From Suillus spraguei (taxonomy: Eukaryota > Basidiomycota > Agaricomycetes > Boletales > Suillaceae), in the NCBI GenBank assembly GCA_016800925.1, contig JABCPU010000348.1, positions 1-64,000 of the forward strand: 64,000 nucleotides of DNA, given 5' to 3'. This document shows, piece after piece, positions 25,061-36,429 of this stretch. The position numbers and the translations under genes were made by a program. Within the stretch, counting starts at the first letter, position 1, and each line of letters starts with the position of its first letter. The notes under the pieces were generated by a model. It was given only the letters and a program-made list of their open reading frames with translations. It was not told the origin of the DNA and did no database searches.

Positions 25061-25518
25061 TGCCACGTCACTGTATCGAGTGCCGAAGGCGTTGGGTATT
25101 ATCCAGTGCCACCCACTGGCACATTGATTACCGCTCACACTGCAACAAAAACTTACTATCATTCACCAGCATGTAAACGTCTGGATTGGGCTTGTGGCGA
25201 TATGCTAGCATCCTCTCGCGCTCACTAAGTTACGTGAATGTCGCGTCATATCCACGTCTGAGGTTAGGTGCCAAGTCTCTGATCATTCCAGGATGCCAAT
25301 CCTGGTCATGACGCATGACCTCTCCGATGGCGTGAGTGATTTTGAGACTCATTTGGACCAAAGGTGCTGGCGAAGTATAGCGATCCGATCCGATCGTACA
25401 CTTGGACTAAGGTTCGAAACTTTGAGTGACCCTGATAATTTCCTAGTCATGCTGTCAATTACTTATAAAAATATGGGTCGAACTGATACTGCGTATTTTC
25501 CCTTTGGTCGCAGTAGCC

Positions 25519-26962
25519 ATGGGCGACAAAGACAGCATCATCGCCTCTACAACACCAGGTCAAACGGGTGACTCTGCCAACCCAAGAAGCCTTGCTGCAC
25601 TCGATGTGAGTGTGCCGCCTGCTGAGAAATATAACTCCAACATTGTTGCAGGCCTCCAAGCTCAATATCACGCTCTCAAAGACACTAAAGCCCCTGCAAC
25701 CCATCGAGACATTACGTTTCGGCAAGGTGAGCAAGACCTGTAACAGCCATATCCATGTTGCTCTAATGATACCAGACATTCTCGGACCACATGATCGTTG
25801 CAACTTATGCCCCTGAAATAGGGTGGTCCACGCCCGAGGTCAAGCCGTATGGGCCAATTGCACTTGATCCTGCATGTTCGTGCTTCCACTACGGCGGAAA
25901 TGTCTTTGAGGGTATGAAGGCCTATCTTGGACCCGACAGCAAGGCACGCTTGTTCCGTCCAGATATGAACATGCGTCGATTAGAGAGGTCTTGTGCACGT
26001 CTCGCTCTTCCCGTGAGTACCACGACGTTTATGCAGGGAGTGACTCTGACTTCGTTACTCCACGCAGCCCATTGACGGAGATGTCGTTTTAGAACTGATA
26101 AAACATCTGGTGAATCTTGAAAGGCGTTGGATACCCAAGGAATCGGGATATAGTCTGTATCTGCGTCCTACTCTCATCGGAACCCGCCCAGGTTCGTGGA
26201 ATGAGTCGATGACATACTAGTATTCGCCTGATCGGAATGTAGATTTGGCAGTGACGGCGTCTGACCATGCTATGCTTTATATTCTTGCATCCCCGACTGG
26301 GCCATACTTTAATGCGTTGAGGCCTATTTCTCTCCTTGCGGTGAGTGAAAATGTGCGCGCGTGGCCGGGTGGAACTGGAGGTCACAAAGTCGCTGGCAAC
26401 TACTCGCCTGGCTTCCTACCCCAACGTACTTCTGCCGAAAAAGGTTACGACCAACTCCTTTGGCTGTTTGGTGACGACAAAAGAATCACAGAGGCTGGAG
26501 CGATGAACTTTTTCGTTGTAGTAAAGAGGGATGACGGAGACGGTGAGTTTCAAATAAACAAAATTAGATGTATAAATAAACTCATCCGTTGAAGGCGTGG
26601 ACCTGATCACTACGCCTCTTGACGGCACTATTCTACCTGGAGTGACTAGAGCATCATGTCTTGCCCTCGCAAGCGATCCAGAATTCCACAAAGAAATCTC
26701 AGTGCGGTTACACCCACAAGAAATGGTGTATACCATGAGCGACCTTGCGAAATGGTCGTCCGAGGGCAAATTGCTGGAAGCGTTGGCCGTAGGGACAGCG
26801 GTCATTGTTGGATCTTGCAATAGAATTGGATACGATGGTGAGGACATCATGATTCCCAGTGGAGCTGTGATGGGCCCAGTTGGCACAGCACTGCGGCAAA
26901 AGATTCTTGATATACAGGAGGGTAGAACGGAGTGGAAAGGATGGGGTGTCGTCTGCGCTTAG
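25519..26962 (+). CDS. Branched-chain amino acid aminotransferase, tandem copy 1
   Basis: PLP-dependent class-IV transaminase for Leu/Ile/Val and their 2-oxo acids. Six exons resolve: 25519-25605, 25652-25726, 25776-26012, 26068-26191, 26243-26542, 26595-26962. Motifs: ASKLNITLSKTLKPL, YGGNVFEGMKAYLG, PDMNMRRLERSCARLALP, YLRPTLIGTRP, SDHAMLYILASPTGPYF, GGTGGHKVAGNYSPGF (PLP lysine in HKVAGNY), EAGAMNFF, and TPLDGTILPGVTRAS. About 396 residues, the usual length. The N-terminus (MGDKDSIIASTTPGQ) is not arginine-rich, which suggests a cytosolic BAT2-like enzyme. A TAG near 26218 lies inside the 51-bp intron 26192-26242 and does no harm. A TATA-like TTATAAAAATATGG lies at 25463, about 55 bp before the ATG. 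Confidence 0.92.
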
Positions 26963-27527
26963 TGGCATGTTACGGTACTGGGAACAGTATATACTCACCA
27001 TGATTAATACAGTAACGTCAAGTGTCGAAGGACGTTGGATATTATCCAGTACCACCCACCTGGCACATTGATTCATATGCAAGCACGTTGACATGCCGGT
27101 GAATGACATTAAGTTTTTGTCAAAGTGTGGACGGATTAAGTTGGTCTTGCACTCACTAGGTGCCCGTTGGTCACACGGATGTCGCGTCATGTCCACGTTC
27201 GAGGTTAGGTACCGAGTCTCTGTCACTATTCGAGGACGCTAATCTCGGTCATAATGTATGACCTCTCCGACGGCGTGAGTGATTTCAAGACTTCATTGAG
27301 ACGAAAGGTACTGGCGTATAAAGCGTATCAGGGGTCTTGTGCTGGCTCTTGGGTCCATGGACGATCCATCTCCATTTGGAAGTGTAGCCATCCGATCGGA
27401 TCGTTCGAGACTTTGATCGAGTCATACTTGTCAGACTTTCCTAGTCATCAGACTCATGGTGTCGGTGGACTTATAAAAATATGGATCGAACGTATTTTCA
27501 GGTATTTTCCCTTTGGTCACTGTAGCC

Positions 27528-28984
27528 ATGGGTGATAAAGACAGCATCATCGCCTCTACGACACCAGGCCAAAGTGGTGACTCTACCAACCCGAGACACC
27601 TTGCTGCACTCGATGTGAGTGTGCTGCCTGCTGAGTGTAGTCGTGCATAAGTATAACCCCAACATTGTTGCAGGCATCCAAGCTCAATATCACGCTTGCA
27701 AAGACACTAAAGCCCCTGCAGCCCATCGAGACATTACGTTTCGGCCAGGTGAGCAAGACCTGTAACAACCATATTCATGTCGCTCTAACAATAATGATAC
27801 CAGACATTCTCGGACCACATGATTGTTGCAACTTATGACCCTGAAATAGGATGGTCCGCGCCCGAGGTCAAGCCCTATGGGCCCATTGTACTTGATCCCA
27901 CATGCTCGTGCTTCCAGTACGGCGGAAATGTCTTTGAGGGTATGAAGGCCTATCTTGGACCCGACGGCAAGGCACGCTTGTTCCGCCCAGATATGAACAT
28001 GCGTCGATTAGAGAGGTCTTGTGCACGTCTCGCTCTTCCCGTGAGTACTACGTTCATGCAGGGAGAGACTCTGACTTCGTTGCTCCATGCAGCCCATTGA
28101 CGGAGATGTCGTTTTAGAACTAATAAAGTGTTTAGTGAATCTTGAAAGGCGCTGGATACCCAAGGAATCGGGATATAGTTTGTATCTGCGCCCTACTATC
28201 ATCGCAACCCGCCCAGGTTCGTGGAATGAATCGATGATGTGCGAGTATTCACCTGATTGCAATGTAGGTTTGGGAGTGATACCGTCTGACCATGCTATGC
28301 TTTATATTCTTGCATCGCCAACTGGGCCATACTTCAATGTGTTGAAGCCTATTTCTCTCCTTGCGGTGAGTGAAAATGTGCGCGCGTGGCCGGGTGGAAC
28401 TGGAGGTCACAAAGTCGCTGGCAACTACTCGCCTGGCTTCCTACCCCAACGTACTGCTGCCGAGAAAGGTTACGACCAACTCCTTTGGCTGTTTGGTGAA
28501 GACAGGAGAATCACAGAGGCTGGAGCGATGAACTTCTTCGTTGTGGTCAAGAGGGATGATGGAGACGGTGAGTTTCAAATAAACAAAATTAGATGTATAA
28601 ATAAACTCATCCGTTGAAGGCGTGGACCTGATCACTACGCCTCTTGACGGCACTATTCTACCTGGAGTGACTAGAGCATCATGTCTTGCCCTCGCAAGCG
28701 ACCCAGAATTCCACAAAGAAATCTCAGTGCGGTTACACCCACAAGAAATGGTGTATACCGTGAGCGACCTTGCGAAATGGTCGTCCGAGGGCAAATTGCT
28801 GGAAGCGTTGGTCGTAGGCACAGCAGTCATTGTTGGATCTTGCAATAGAATTGGATACGATGGTGAGAACATCGTAATTCCTGGGGCTGGGTTAGGCCCA
28901 GTTGGCACAGCACTTCGGCAAAAGATTCTTGATATCCAGGAGGGTAGGACAGAGTGGAAAGGATGGGGTGTCGTCTGCGCTTAG
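27528..28984 (+). CDS. Branched-chain amino acid aminotransferase, tandem copy 2
   Basis: Near-identical paralogue of the gene at 25519 with the same exon plan. Exon 1 starts at 27528 (MGDKDSIIASTTPGQSGDS), exon 2 encodes ASKLNITLAKTLKPLQPIE, and later exons carry YGGNVFEGMKAYLGPDGKA, YLRPTIIATRP joined across a 51-bp in-frame intron to LGVIPSDHAMLYIL, GGHKVAGNYSPGF (PLP lysine), EAGAMNFFVVV, and TPLDGTILPGVTRAS, with the stop at 28982. All catalytic motifs are intact. Differences from copy 1 are mostly conservative (LSKT/LAKT, DLAVTASD/LGVIPSD, EDIMIPSGAVMG/ENIVIPGAGLG). A matching TATA-like element precedes the start near 27470. Both genes look functional. Confidence 0.92.
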
Positions 28985-28990
28985 TGGCAT

Positions 28991-29543
28991 GCTGCGGTAC
29001 TGGGAATAGTTACGTTGTTTACCACTCGCAGCCAATTAGTAAGCATCAGAGTGTCATAGAGATAGAGTTTGGTATACTTACGAGGGATTTTCAGATGGAT
29101 TTTCAGATGCCAGGACCTCACAGATTTGTTTGATAGAAAGTCAAAGTCCTTGTACATGATGAAGAACAGGAATGTGAAGCTTTAGATCATATGAAACAAT
29201 TCATATCATGCTGTGTGAATGAGGAGTATTGTTCTCGTGTTCAGTGGCTCAGGTGGTGGTTTCGCGGTTCTGAGGTCCTTGGTCTCAAAAATATGAAAAC
29301 AGATAGCTCCGGTTCCGGCTATAACTGAGAACCGCGGCAACACAGTACTTGTAACAAGCATATTCAAGTCCCAAATCCTTCAAGTGTCTCCACACAGCCT
29401 TGGGATGGAGAGCCACCATATAGCATAAACCATCCTCCAATATCTCCTCCTCAAAGTTTCAGACTACTCTCTACATCTTGTGGGAAGGTACATGACACAC
29501 CATCAACAATAATGATGTTTAGTTTGGACGTACCAATCTCTCC
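28991..29543. other. Intergenic
   Basis: 3' flank of the second BCAT gene and 3' flank of the small Cys-rich ORF. No supported gene, repeat or RNA. Confidence 0.5.
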
Positions 29544-29771
29544 TTACTCTTTATTCTCGATGGCCTGCCTGGCGCTATCGCAAGCGGAACATGACTCTGT
29601 CTTGTATTTCACCCATTTCCTATGATCGATAGTCTGTTTCTTGCCCCCCTTTGTCTTAGCTGCCCCGCGTCCACTGCAAGTTTCAGAACATTTGGGGCAG
29701 TAACCGAGTTTTCCGGCTCTGCTCGTCGACTTGCCGCATGCGCAGTGATGCACGCTGGGGTAAGGTGGCAT
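29544..29771 (-). CDS. Small cysteine-rich hypothetical protein
   Basis: The ATG at 29771 gives a 75-residue basic protein. It has CACGKSTSRAGKLGYCPKC, then CSGRG, a lysine-rich middle and SCSACDSAR near the end, with eight Cys in all, several as CxC or CxxC pairs. The pattern suggests a small zinc- or metal-binding protein, but I recognise no family. There is no signal peptide. An upstream in-frame Met gives a longer form (start 29867) that lacks extra features. It is a candidate only because of the Cys pattern and open frame. Confidence 0.35.
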   Translation of the reverse strand: MPPYPSVHHCACGKSTSRAGKLGYCPKCSETCSGRGAAKTKGGKKQTIDHRKWVKYKTESCSACDSARQAIENKE

Positions 29772-30619
29772 GGTATATGGGATTATACGTTGGTGGTCGC
29801 GATTTGACTTTGCGTGAGGACGATAAAGGCTCAGTAAAACGGAAGAGTGGAGCGATGGAAACTGGGACAAAGTCTCAGCGGACGCGAAAACATTAAATAT
29901 ACAATGTCTAAGGCGTCGGATTTGGCCGGAAAGATGTCACAAGTGATAACATTAGTGAAGGACGACATGGTGTCGAAATGCCAAGATGCGATGAGGATCC
30001 AGAAAAGGAGAAGAGGTCTCGAGGCCAATCCTCCGGTAGCATGTGCACGTATCGTTCAATAACGTAATAGTAGCCCCAGCAGTGGCGGCATCGTTGATAG
30101 AACTTCCTCATGCTGCCGCGTATGAATCTCACAGCTAGCAAGATTGATCACATTGTATCAACTAAAATGGGACCGGCAGATTCTGCACGCTTAAACGTTA
30201 TTCAAAAGACAAAGATAGCAGGTTGTTGGAACATTCACTCACCTCTTTATTCTCTCTCTCCTGTGGATCTTCAACTTGGTTCTCGTTTTACATAAGTTAT
30301 CTTGAGCTATTTGGGAAGAGAATGACTAGTGATTGGTTGATCGACCTGAGAGTTCCAGATGATGCTGATCCTCTCGTAGTATTTTTTTGCTAGGAATTAG
30401 TTTTTGAAGGGACAGATATTGTGAAGGATAGAGTTGTTGTTCAACTCAAGGAGCAAGGAAGGGTCACCGATCCAGATTGGTTAGACCCGCTGCAGCACAT
30501 TCGACATGATAGCTGCCGTGCGCATGGCATAAAATTTCTCTCTCACACACGCTTAGCCAGTTCTGTTCGTAGTGCAGCACAACAACATACTTGAGAGTCT
30601 ACACCACACAAGCCCAGTC
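29772..30619. other. Intergenic
   Basis: Short ORFs only (for example 29847-30062 plus). No motif, repeat or RNA gene recognised. Confidence 0.4.
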
Positions 30620-32143
30620 CTAGTCGTCTAACGGAGCCTCAATTTGTGGTTCGTCTATTTCAGGCAACCCAATGCCGGGGTAGGCTTTGGCCCATTCGAG
30701 ACGTTTGTCCACCCAGATATCCTGGTCGTTAGAAGCCCAAACGTTTACCTGGAAGCGCAAGACATCTGTAAGCCGACGGAAAGGACGGCCTATATCATAC
30801 GCCTCTCTCCACTCTGCGTATTGGGTAGACCCTTCCATCGTCGAAATGAAAGTAGCACGCAAGACATTTCTTTCTTCCCTAGTTCCGCCTTCGTAGCTTG
30901 ATTCTGGGTCATCTATGTCTTGCAGCCATCGTGGGATCACTGCGCATTCCCATAGAGGCGCGATGGTGGCCGCTTCAAAATCGATAAAACCCGTTACTCG
31001 ACCTGAATCGGTATCGATCTAGCACATATATATGCGTTGATGATAAATATCATGAGGGACAAGGTTGAACATACCATGACATTTGATAAACGGAAGTCGT
31101 CCAACTTTAAGGAAAATGGTCTTTTTGGAGTGGTGATGTTGGCAGGTATCAACGTGTTACCAGGGTAAACAGAGCATAGCTCAATAGCCTTTCTCATAAC
31201 ACGCTCCCCGAGTTCAAGTCGGCTCTCTGCTAACTTAGTAGGGTCGCATTCGTGAAGCTCCGAGAGAACGACCGAGCGGTGATTGGAGATAAACTCAAGT
31301 TCTGCTCGTAGATTGCTCGAAAGATATTCAGTTACGGTGGAGAAGGGACCTCTGTTGGGATCAACATTCTTTGAGATGGGCGGGTGAGGAACTCGGACAA
31401 CGCCATCCAGGGCACGGTAGAAGGGCGTGCTGATTATTGGTCCAACAAAGAATTGAGGTACATGAGCAGTCAAATAGAGAGACCCTGCGCATTCAAATCT
31501 AAGAGAGAATATCTCCAAGAAATAGTGCGCAACCTGCGACACTGCAATCTTCTTGACCTCTTCGGGGAGACTCTCCCAAATATGGCTAGCAGGGGTCCCT
31601 TTAATCTTGAATGTGTGATGTATGAGCAAAACATCACAGATGGCACAGGTCAGCTTTGGCAACCTACTTTATCCAATATCATATATTCCGCGCCAACAGG
31701 ATTCGACGCGTCAGAGTTCCATACGTAGATGCGTGGAACAGATATATTTGTGAACGCAGCGATCATCTTGCACGTTGCGACCTTTAGAAAGAGCATAAAG
31801 TCTTTAATGACAACACGAACAACAAAATGTGTATAAGTTGTAGCTACCTCCGACTCCAGTTTGTCCTTCGGAAACGCAGGGGAGGCCACTCGAACGATAG
31901 CATCAAGTGGGGCACCATCCGATCGCAAGATATCATATACCTATAAAAATATCAAACAAAATCTGTTACATGCAAGGCAAGACGGACCTTGTGATAGCCT
32001 CCTTCCGCCAGTTTCTCCAGCTTGCAGCTTGTCAAGAAATAAAGATCGATCACTGATTGCAATTCACTGAGGTTGAAAGAATCCGATTCGCCGTCTCCAT
32101 CGTACGAAAATGAAGATGTTCGATCGTCATTCGCCCATACTGC
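30620..32143 (-). CDS. APH-family kinase-fold protein (AIM9/FMP29-like), multi-exon
   Basis: Aminoglycoside-phosphotransferase-like protein of the fungal type related to AIM9 (altered inheritance of mitochondria). The N-terminal part reads FNLSELQSVIDLYFLTSCK and EKLAEGGYHK (nucleotide loop, about 32080-31990), then VYDILRSDGAPLDAIVRVAS. Next come VPRIYVWNSDASNPVGAEYM (about 31745-31690), HIWESLPEEVKKIAVSQVAH, FSLKLDDFRLSNVM (where the Brenner HxD position reads LDD, about 31110-31075), and across an intron SGRVTGFIDFEAATIAPLWE (about 31005-30955), carrying the metal-binding Asp. The acidic C-terminus ends at 30620. The start codon is unresolved: an acceptor-like CGCAG near 32148 suggests a first exon further upstream. 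Substrate unknown. Confidence 0.75.
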
Positions 32144-32564
32144 GAGATTGGATTGAAAAGAAAAGCTTAGAATACTTCATAGTAAGGTAGACTGTACACT
32201 TGATCACGTGGTGTGACTGTTGTTGTGACCCGACTGTGACACTATGTTACATTGCCGTTTCGACGCTTACCTTTACCACCATCAGCGCACCACCAACCTC
32301 AGTCAGCACGGACCTCGACTCCAGCACTAATCATCGACCCTCAGCTCCCGTTCTTCGTCACCGTCACCCAAATCTCAGTTCACTGCTTCCGAATCTGTCA
32401 AAACCGCTATGCAACTTTTGTATTCTGTCAATACCATACCTGTTTATATTGCTGCTCACTCAATCATTTCATACCCTCTTTCCTTTCTGTCTACTCTACC
32501 CTGTCAGGAGTGACGCCACTCCCTTCAGTGTCCAATTCTCTGGCCTATCCATACCCAAGTACCC

Positions 32565-32729
32565 TTAGCATTTCACAGTATAAAAGTAGCCCCTAAGAAT
32601 CCTCTTGATGTCATTGAAGGCTAAGTTTGCCTCCTTGACAGTGGGTGAGGGCTTGTAGAACCCTGCTACAGTATCTATCCTGGAACTAGCCATATTTATG
32701 TTTGGATCTGGGGGAGAAGCCCCTCCCAT
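32565..32729 (-). other. Short ORF of 54 codons, unknown
   Basis: Begins MGGASPPDPNIN and contains FYKPSPTVKEANLAFNDIKR, ending with a stop at 32565. The frame is open upstream to about 32790. It has the look of a conserved fragment, perhaps from a transposon, but I cannot name it. It lies just left of a solo LTR. Confidence 0.2.
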
Positions 32730-32871
32730 GGCACATTGACTTGAACTTGGATGCTTGGGTTCAGACTTGGACTGACTCGTAAAGTGGAGATGGCTCTATT
32801 ATTGCTAGCACAAAGGGAGGAGAATCTAATACTGTAGTAACTGTTACTCTTGTCTTTTTTTTCTTCAGACT

Positions 32872-33349
32872 GTTACAGTCGTACGTGCCCCTATTCATTT
32901 TCTCTTTGCCTCCTTTACCTGTATATTACATAACGAGACTCTGACTCATATGCTCAACGCATCTGTACTATAGTTGCCTTCCTTCTTTGGATACGCACCT
33001 ACATTCTCACAACTCTCTTGATCTGTGCGCACATATTGACCTATTTAAGCACATTGTATTACACTTGTATACTTTACTTTAATCTTACTGGGTTTTACCT
33101 GGAACGTCCTTCGCTTAGGTCTCCAACCTAAGTCGTCTTGAATTGTCTCTAAGTCTAAGCACTCCTTAGCCTTAGTCTCTATTCTCATCAAGAACCTCTT
33201 AGACTTGTCTTTGAGGCCGAACCCTTGATAGTACTCAGAACGCGTTCCTTGTACTTTCACCTTGTCCTCTTCTGGACATTGTAGAACTTCCCAGCAGACC
33301 ACCTGTGTCTTTTCACTGTCGCTGGTGACACCACCCCAGTTCGTAACAC
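32872..33349 (+). mobile_element. Solo LTR of the same family as the gypsy element at 43264-50866
   Basis: Starts TGTTACAGTCGTACGTGCCC and ends CCAGTTCGTAACA, matching both LTRs of the full element along the whole length with scattered substitutions and small indels. It is flanked on both sides by CAGAC, a 5-bp target-site duplication. No internal sequence remains, so LTR-LTR recombination is the simple explanation. Confidence 0.85.
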
Positions 33350-34934
33350 AGACTGGATGGAGGAGACTCGGACACATTAATTGTCATTGGGACTTCCTGT
33401 CATCATTGTCTTAGTATTTCTGTAGGCTGCTTTAAATTATAAGTTTGCTTACATTTTCTTTGTTACTTGAGTTTGCCCAACTTCTGAGGTTTGCAACATT
33501 GAACAATTTTCATTTTGGCATAGTGGAGAGGTAGTGTAGTTCCATTGTTGGCTGCTGAAGTGGATGTCATATACCATACTTCTGATCCCAGATCCGACCA
33601 TATCCGATCAGATCCGATCGATTCTATTTCCGTCCAGTCCACAGATCCTGTCTGGATTGCTCATCCGAATGTGCTCACTTCCCGCACTCTATCTCCCTTG
33701 TGTATATCTGTGTCTATCTCCTTTCATCACTCATCCTGTTTCTGGTACTCCAGCTGTGTATAATTCCATCCTGTGTCACTGATCTGTTACCTGTGTTTCA
33801 TTTCTGATTTGTGCTTACTGATCCGCTGTGCATTAACTAATAGACTTCCGTTACACTTCGTACATAGTCCTTGGTCCCAGACTTGTTGATTATCCATTGA
33901 AATGAAGAAACTAGCGCTGGCCTAAGTATAAGCGCAGCGTTAATCCTACTAAAGGCGCGAGTGAGATGTTCGACCCAAGAGGACTGCAGATAGAAGCAAT
34001 TCCTTCTAAGTTAGTGCGAAGGAAACAATGAAGTACTAAATTGGCTGCTAGGATTCTGATTTCTGAGATTAGCGGCGGTAGCGGTATGTTGGCAGTACTA
34101 GCAGGGTGTCAGTGGTACACGCGCGGTAACGATAGCTGCAACGGTTAGCTAGCGAGGGCAGGAATAAAGTCGCTTGGGCGAGACGAAATGTTATAACTAC
34201 CGGCGGTGCGGTAGCGGTAGCGGCAACTTCCATACGAGCGGAAACACAGACGAGAGAGAAAGTGACCCAGCAAGATCACTGGCCACGGTCCAGTTATGAG
34301 TAGCAAAGTCGAAAGTCGCGTGGTACTTCGAGCGGTAAAGTTACCAGTGGTTAAATCAATGAGCATGGTTCGAATGGAGAAATGTTCAAATGCAAATAGA
34401 TTGCAACTAGCGAGCGTTTCTAATACTAAGTCCTAGTGAAGGGATGTAATGGGAAATGAGTGACGGTATGTATGTTCAGTCCTTTTTAACATATGTGAAT
34501 GCGTACGAGATAACTATGTAAGTCCAGTAGCAAGAAAGAAAATAAATGGGGTACTTAATTATGAGGCGCGCAGCATGCAGCGGCCCCTTGAGATATAAGG
34601 TAAATCCTGCCGTAGGTTTAGTAATGGCGGAAGCGAGGAAACTACGCACCAATGGATTCTAGACGGAATAGGACGGGACATGAGGGCATCGGCGCAAGGA
34701 TCCAGTAAGGGTTCGCGGAAGAAGAACGGTTCCGCATTAGCGGAGCGAAAAGGCTATTTCATCGCTATAAGGGAATCCTTCGGTTGCCGCCATAGACGTT
34801 AATGAGATGCTTGCCGAAAACGGGGTTTTGACGGTCAGCGTGACTTTTCTCGCTACACTGGACTTCGTCCAATCCAACGAGATCCAACACCCATCGTCCA
34901 AACATTCACCAGCTTCTCTCAACGCCGTGCGAGC
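33350..34934. other. No gene; possible leader/LTR debris of a gag relic
   Basis: T/C-rich sequence to about 33900, then a patch (about 33900-34700) full of short GCGG/TAGCGG-type triplets. No ORF has recognisable protein motifs. Since a plus-strand gag relic starts at 34935, this may be the eroded LTR and leader of that element, but I could not find LTR ends. Confidence 0.35.
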
Positions 34935-35640
34935 ATGAGTGATATAGGTCAAAGCATCTCTGTGCATCAAGCCAGACCAGATCCGGTTACACCAACTCGG
35001 AACACGGATGACCCAGACACTCATTCATGCCCGACCATTTGCTTTGATGATGAGTTGCGCTGCAACCCACCAGATGATGGAGGTGATGATCTGGACAATG
35101 AGGATCCAGATGATGAAGAAGATCATAACCATCTGAACCCTCAGGACCAGGTCTTAGCTCAACTATCCATAGCCATTAATCACCTCGCTCGCAGTAGCCG
35201 TCGTACCACCACTGCGGACGATAGCACAGTCAAAATCCATGAACCAGAACATATGTTTAATTTTCTGCATTGCTCCTCTCATGTATTCCGAAATTTCTGG
35301 ACCTCATTTGTCAACCTCCAGTCCACTATGACCTCTGTGGAACTCCAAAGCACCTCTGGAGCTTCCCCCAGAAATTTTTGGTTCTATGAGTATCTTTGAC
35401 ACAAGAGCAATATGTTTGTGTTTCTGCCCACTCCCTCAGATCTCCGGTCCAATTCTCCCCATATCCGCCCCAGTACTCCAATGAGATTTATCAGTTACTT
35501 CCACTCTGGAACACCTCAGACATTTATTCAGACTCCCTTAGTCGCCATTGGGATGTCTTCCTGAAGAGGGGGTTAAGGACTCCACTCAAGTCATTTCAAA
35601 ATAATTTCTGGCCAGTATTTACCACTGAAAACAGCCCACT
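34935..35640 (+). pseudogene. Ty3/gypsy gag relic
   Basis: The frame 34935-35399 begins with an acidic region (DDELRCNPPDDGGDDLDNED, DPDDEED) then LSIAINHLARSSRRTT and KIHEPEHMFNF, the layout of the N-terminal Gag region of mushroom gypsy elements. The frame then breaks; beyond it a segment with SRHWDVFLKRGLRTPLKSF resembles the capsid part. No zinc knuckle, protease or polymerase follows, so this is a remnant. Confidence 0.55.
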
Positions 35641-35721
35641 CCATCCCTCCAAGTCCATTACACTAAGCCACTTTAGTCCTCCAGCAGCTGAATTCAACTG
35701 TACTGCGCAACTCCGGTGTAA

Positions 35722-35892
35722 TGAACATATTGGCGCTAGGCTTAAAACCCTTTCTTTTGACACTTGTCTCATGTCTATAGGAGTTACCACTTGTCCATGG
35801 CCATCTTACCCCTTTAGCACTTCCAGCGGCATCCCACACTTACCACACACCATACCAATTGCCGCACCACGTTCCACATACCGATGTCCTCT
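35722..35892. repeat. ~170-bp repeat shared with 42800-42970
   Basis: Same orientation as the second copy next to the KDZ fragment, with roughly 85% identity by eye (both contain GGAGTTACCACTTGTCCATG). It probably belongs to the 5' part of the KDZ-type element, so 35722-35892 is a KDZ-derived scrap inserted in or beside the gag relic. Confidence 0.7.
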
Positions 35893-36124
35893 GTCACAAC
35901 CCACAAAACGAATTAACGCTAGGGCAGAGACTAGGACTCAAACTATGGTTATCACAGAGGAAGAGAAGAGCAAGGACGTCTTGGATTGCTACAGATGTAG
36001 ATACAAGAGGTTTGAACTAAAGAACTACTACAGCGAAACTAGCTAACTATATACACATATTGAAACTGAGATATAAACTGAGTTTGAAATTACTAGCCAA
36101 TCATAAAATAGAAATGAGAATCGT

Positions 36125-36367
36125 ACGATGTGATGATTGTGACATTGTTATGACATCATATTCTAGAAGGTTCTAAGATCACGTGACACTATCTTATCTT
36201 ATCTTATCCGATAGCATCATAAAAGATCTCTTCATCTTCATCAGGAAGTTCGGTTATAGAAGTGGTTATAGGGATTTCAATGGAGTTTGTGTTTGTTTTA
36301 GCGCTGGGTTTAGACGCTTTAGGGAAATTGAGGAAAGAATAATGATTTGTATTTGGAATTCGTGACA
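36125..36367 (-). mobile_element. 3' LTR of the truncated gypsy element (approximate left end)
   Basis: On the minus strand a purine-rich tract (AGAGAGGGGGAAA, 36379-36367) is followed by TGTCACGAATTCC, the usual arrangement of polypurine tract and 3' LTR start. The far LTR end is uncertain. The segment includes three tandem TTATC units near 36188-36208. Confidence 0.6.
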
Positions 36368-36429
36368 TTTCCCCCTCTCTAGGATGAGTGTCATCGCGAA
36401 TGTATGAAGGTCTGATGTTACGTGTTCTC

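Larger units (their letters stand above)
25060..28990. repeat. Tandem duplication unit (~1.95 kb x 2) holding the two BCAT genes
   Basis: Unit 1 spans about 25060-26965 and unit 2 about 27010-28990. Homology covers not only the genes but also the upstream DNA: 25085-25130 matches 27025-27070, 25215-25330 matches 27170-27275 (with an inversion-free run of shared CTCTCCGAYGGCGTGAGTG), and 25460-25520 matches 27465-27530. Long exon stretches are identical, and the intron before the last exon (26543-26594 versus 28568-28619) is identical as far as I can read. That points to a recent duplication or to gene conversion. Confidence 0.85.

Noticed and set aside
26216..26220. In-frame TAG that seemed to break BCAT copy 1
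   Set aside because: It lies inside a 51-bp GT..AG intron (26192-26242). The second copy has the same intron, only without the stop. Splicing gives a continuous aminotransferase.
36185..36210. TTATC tandem units as a possible satellite
   Set aside because: Only three units, inside an LTR.
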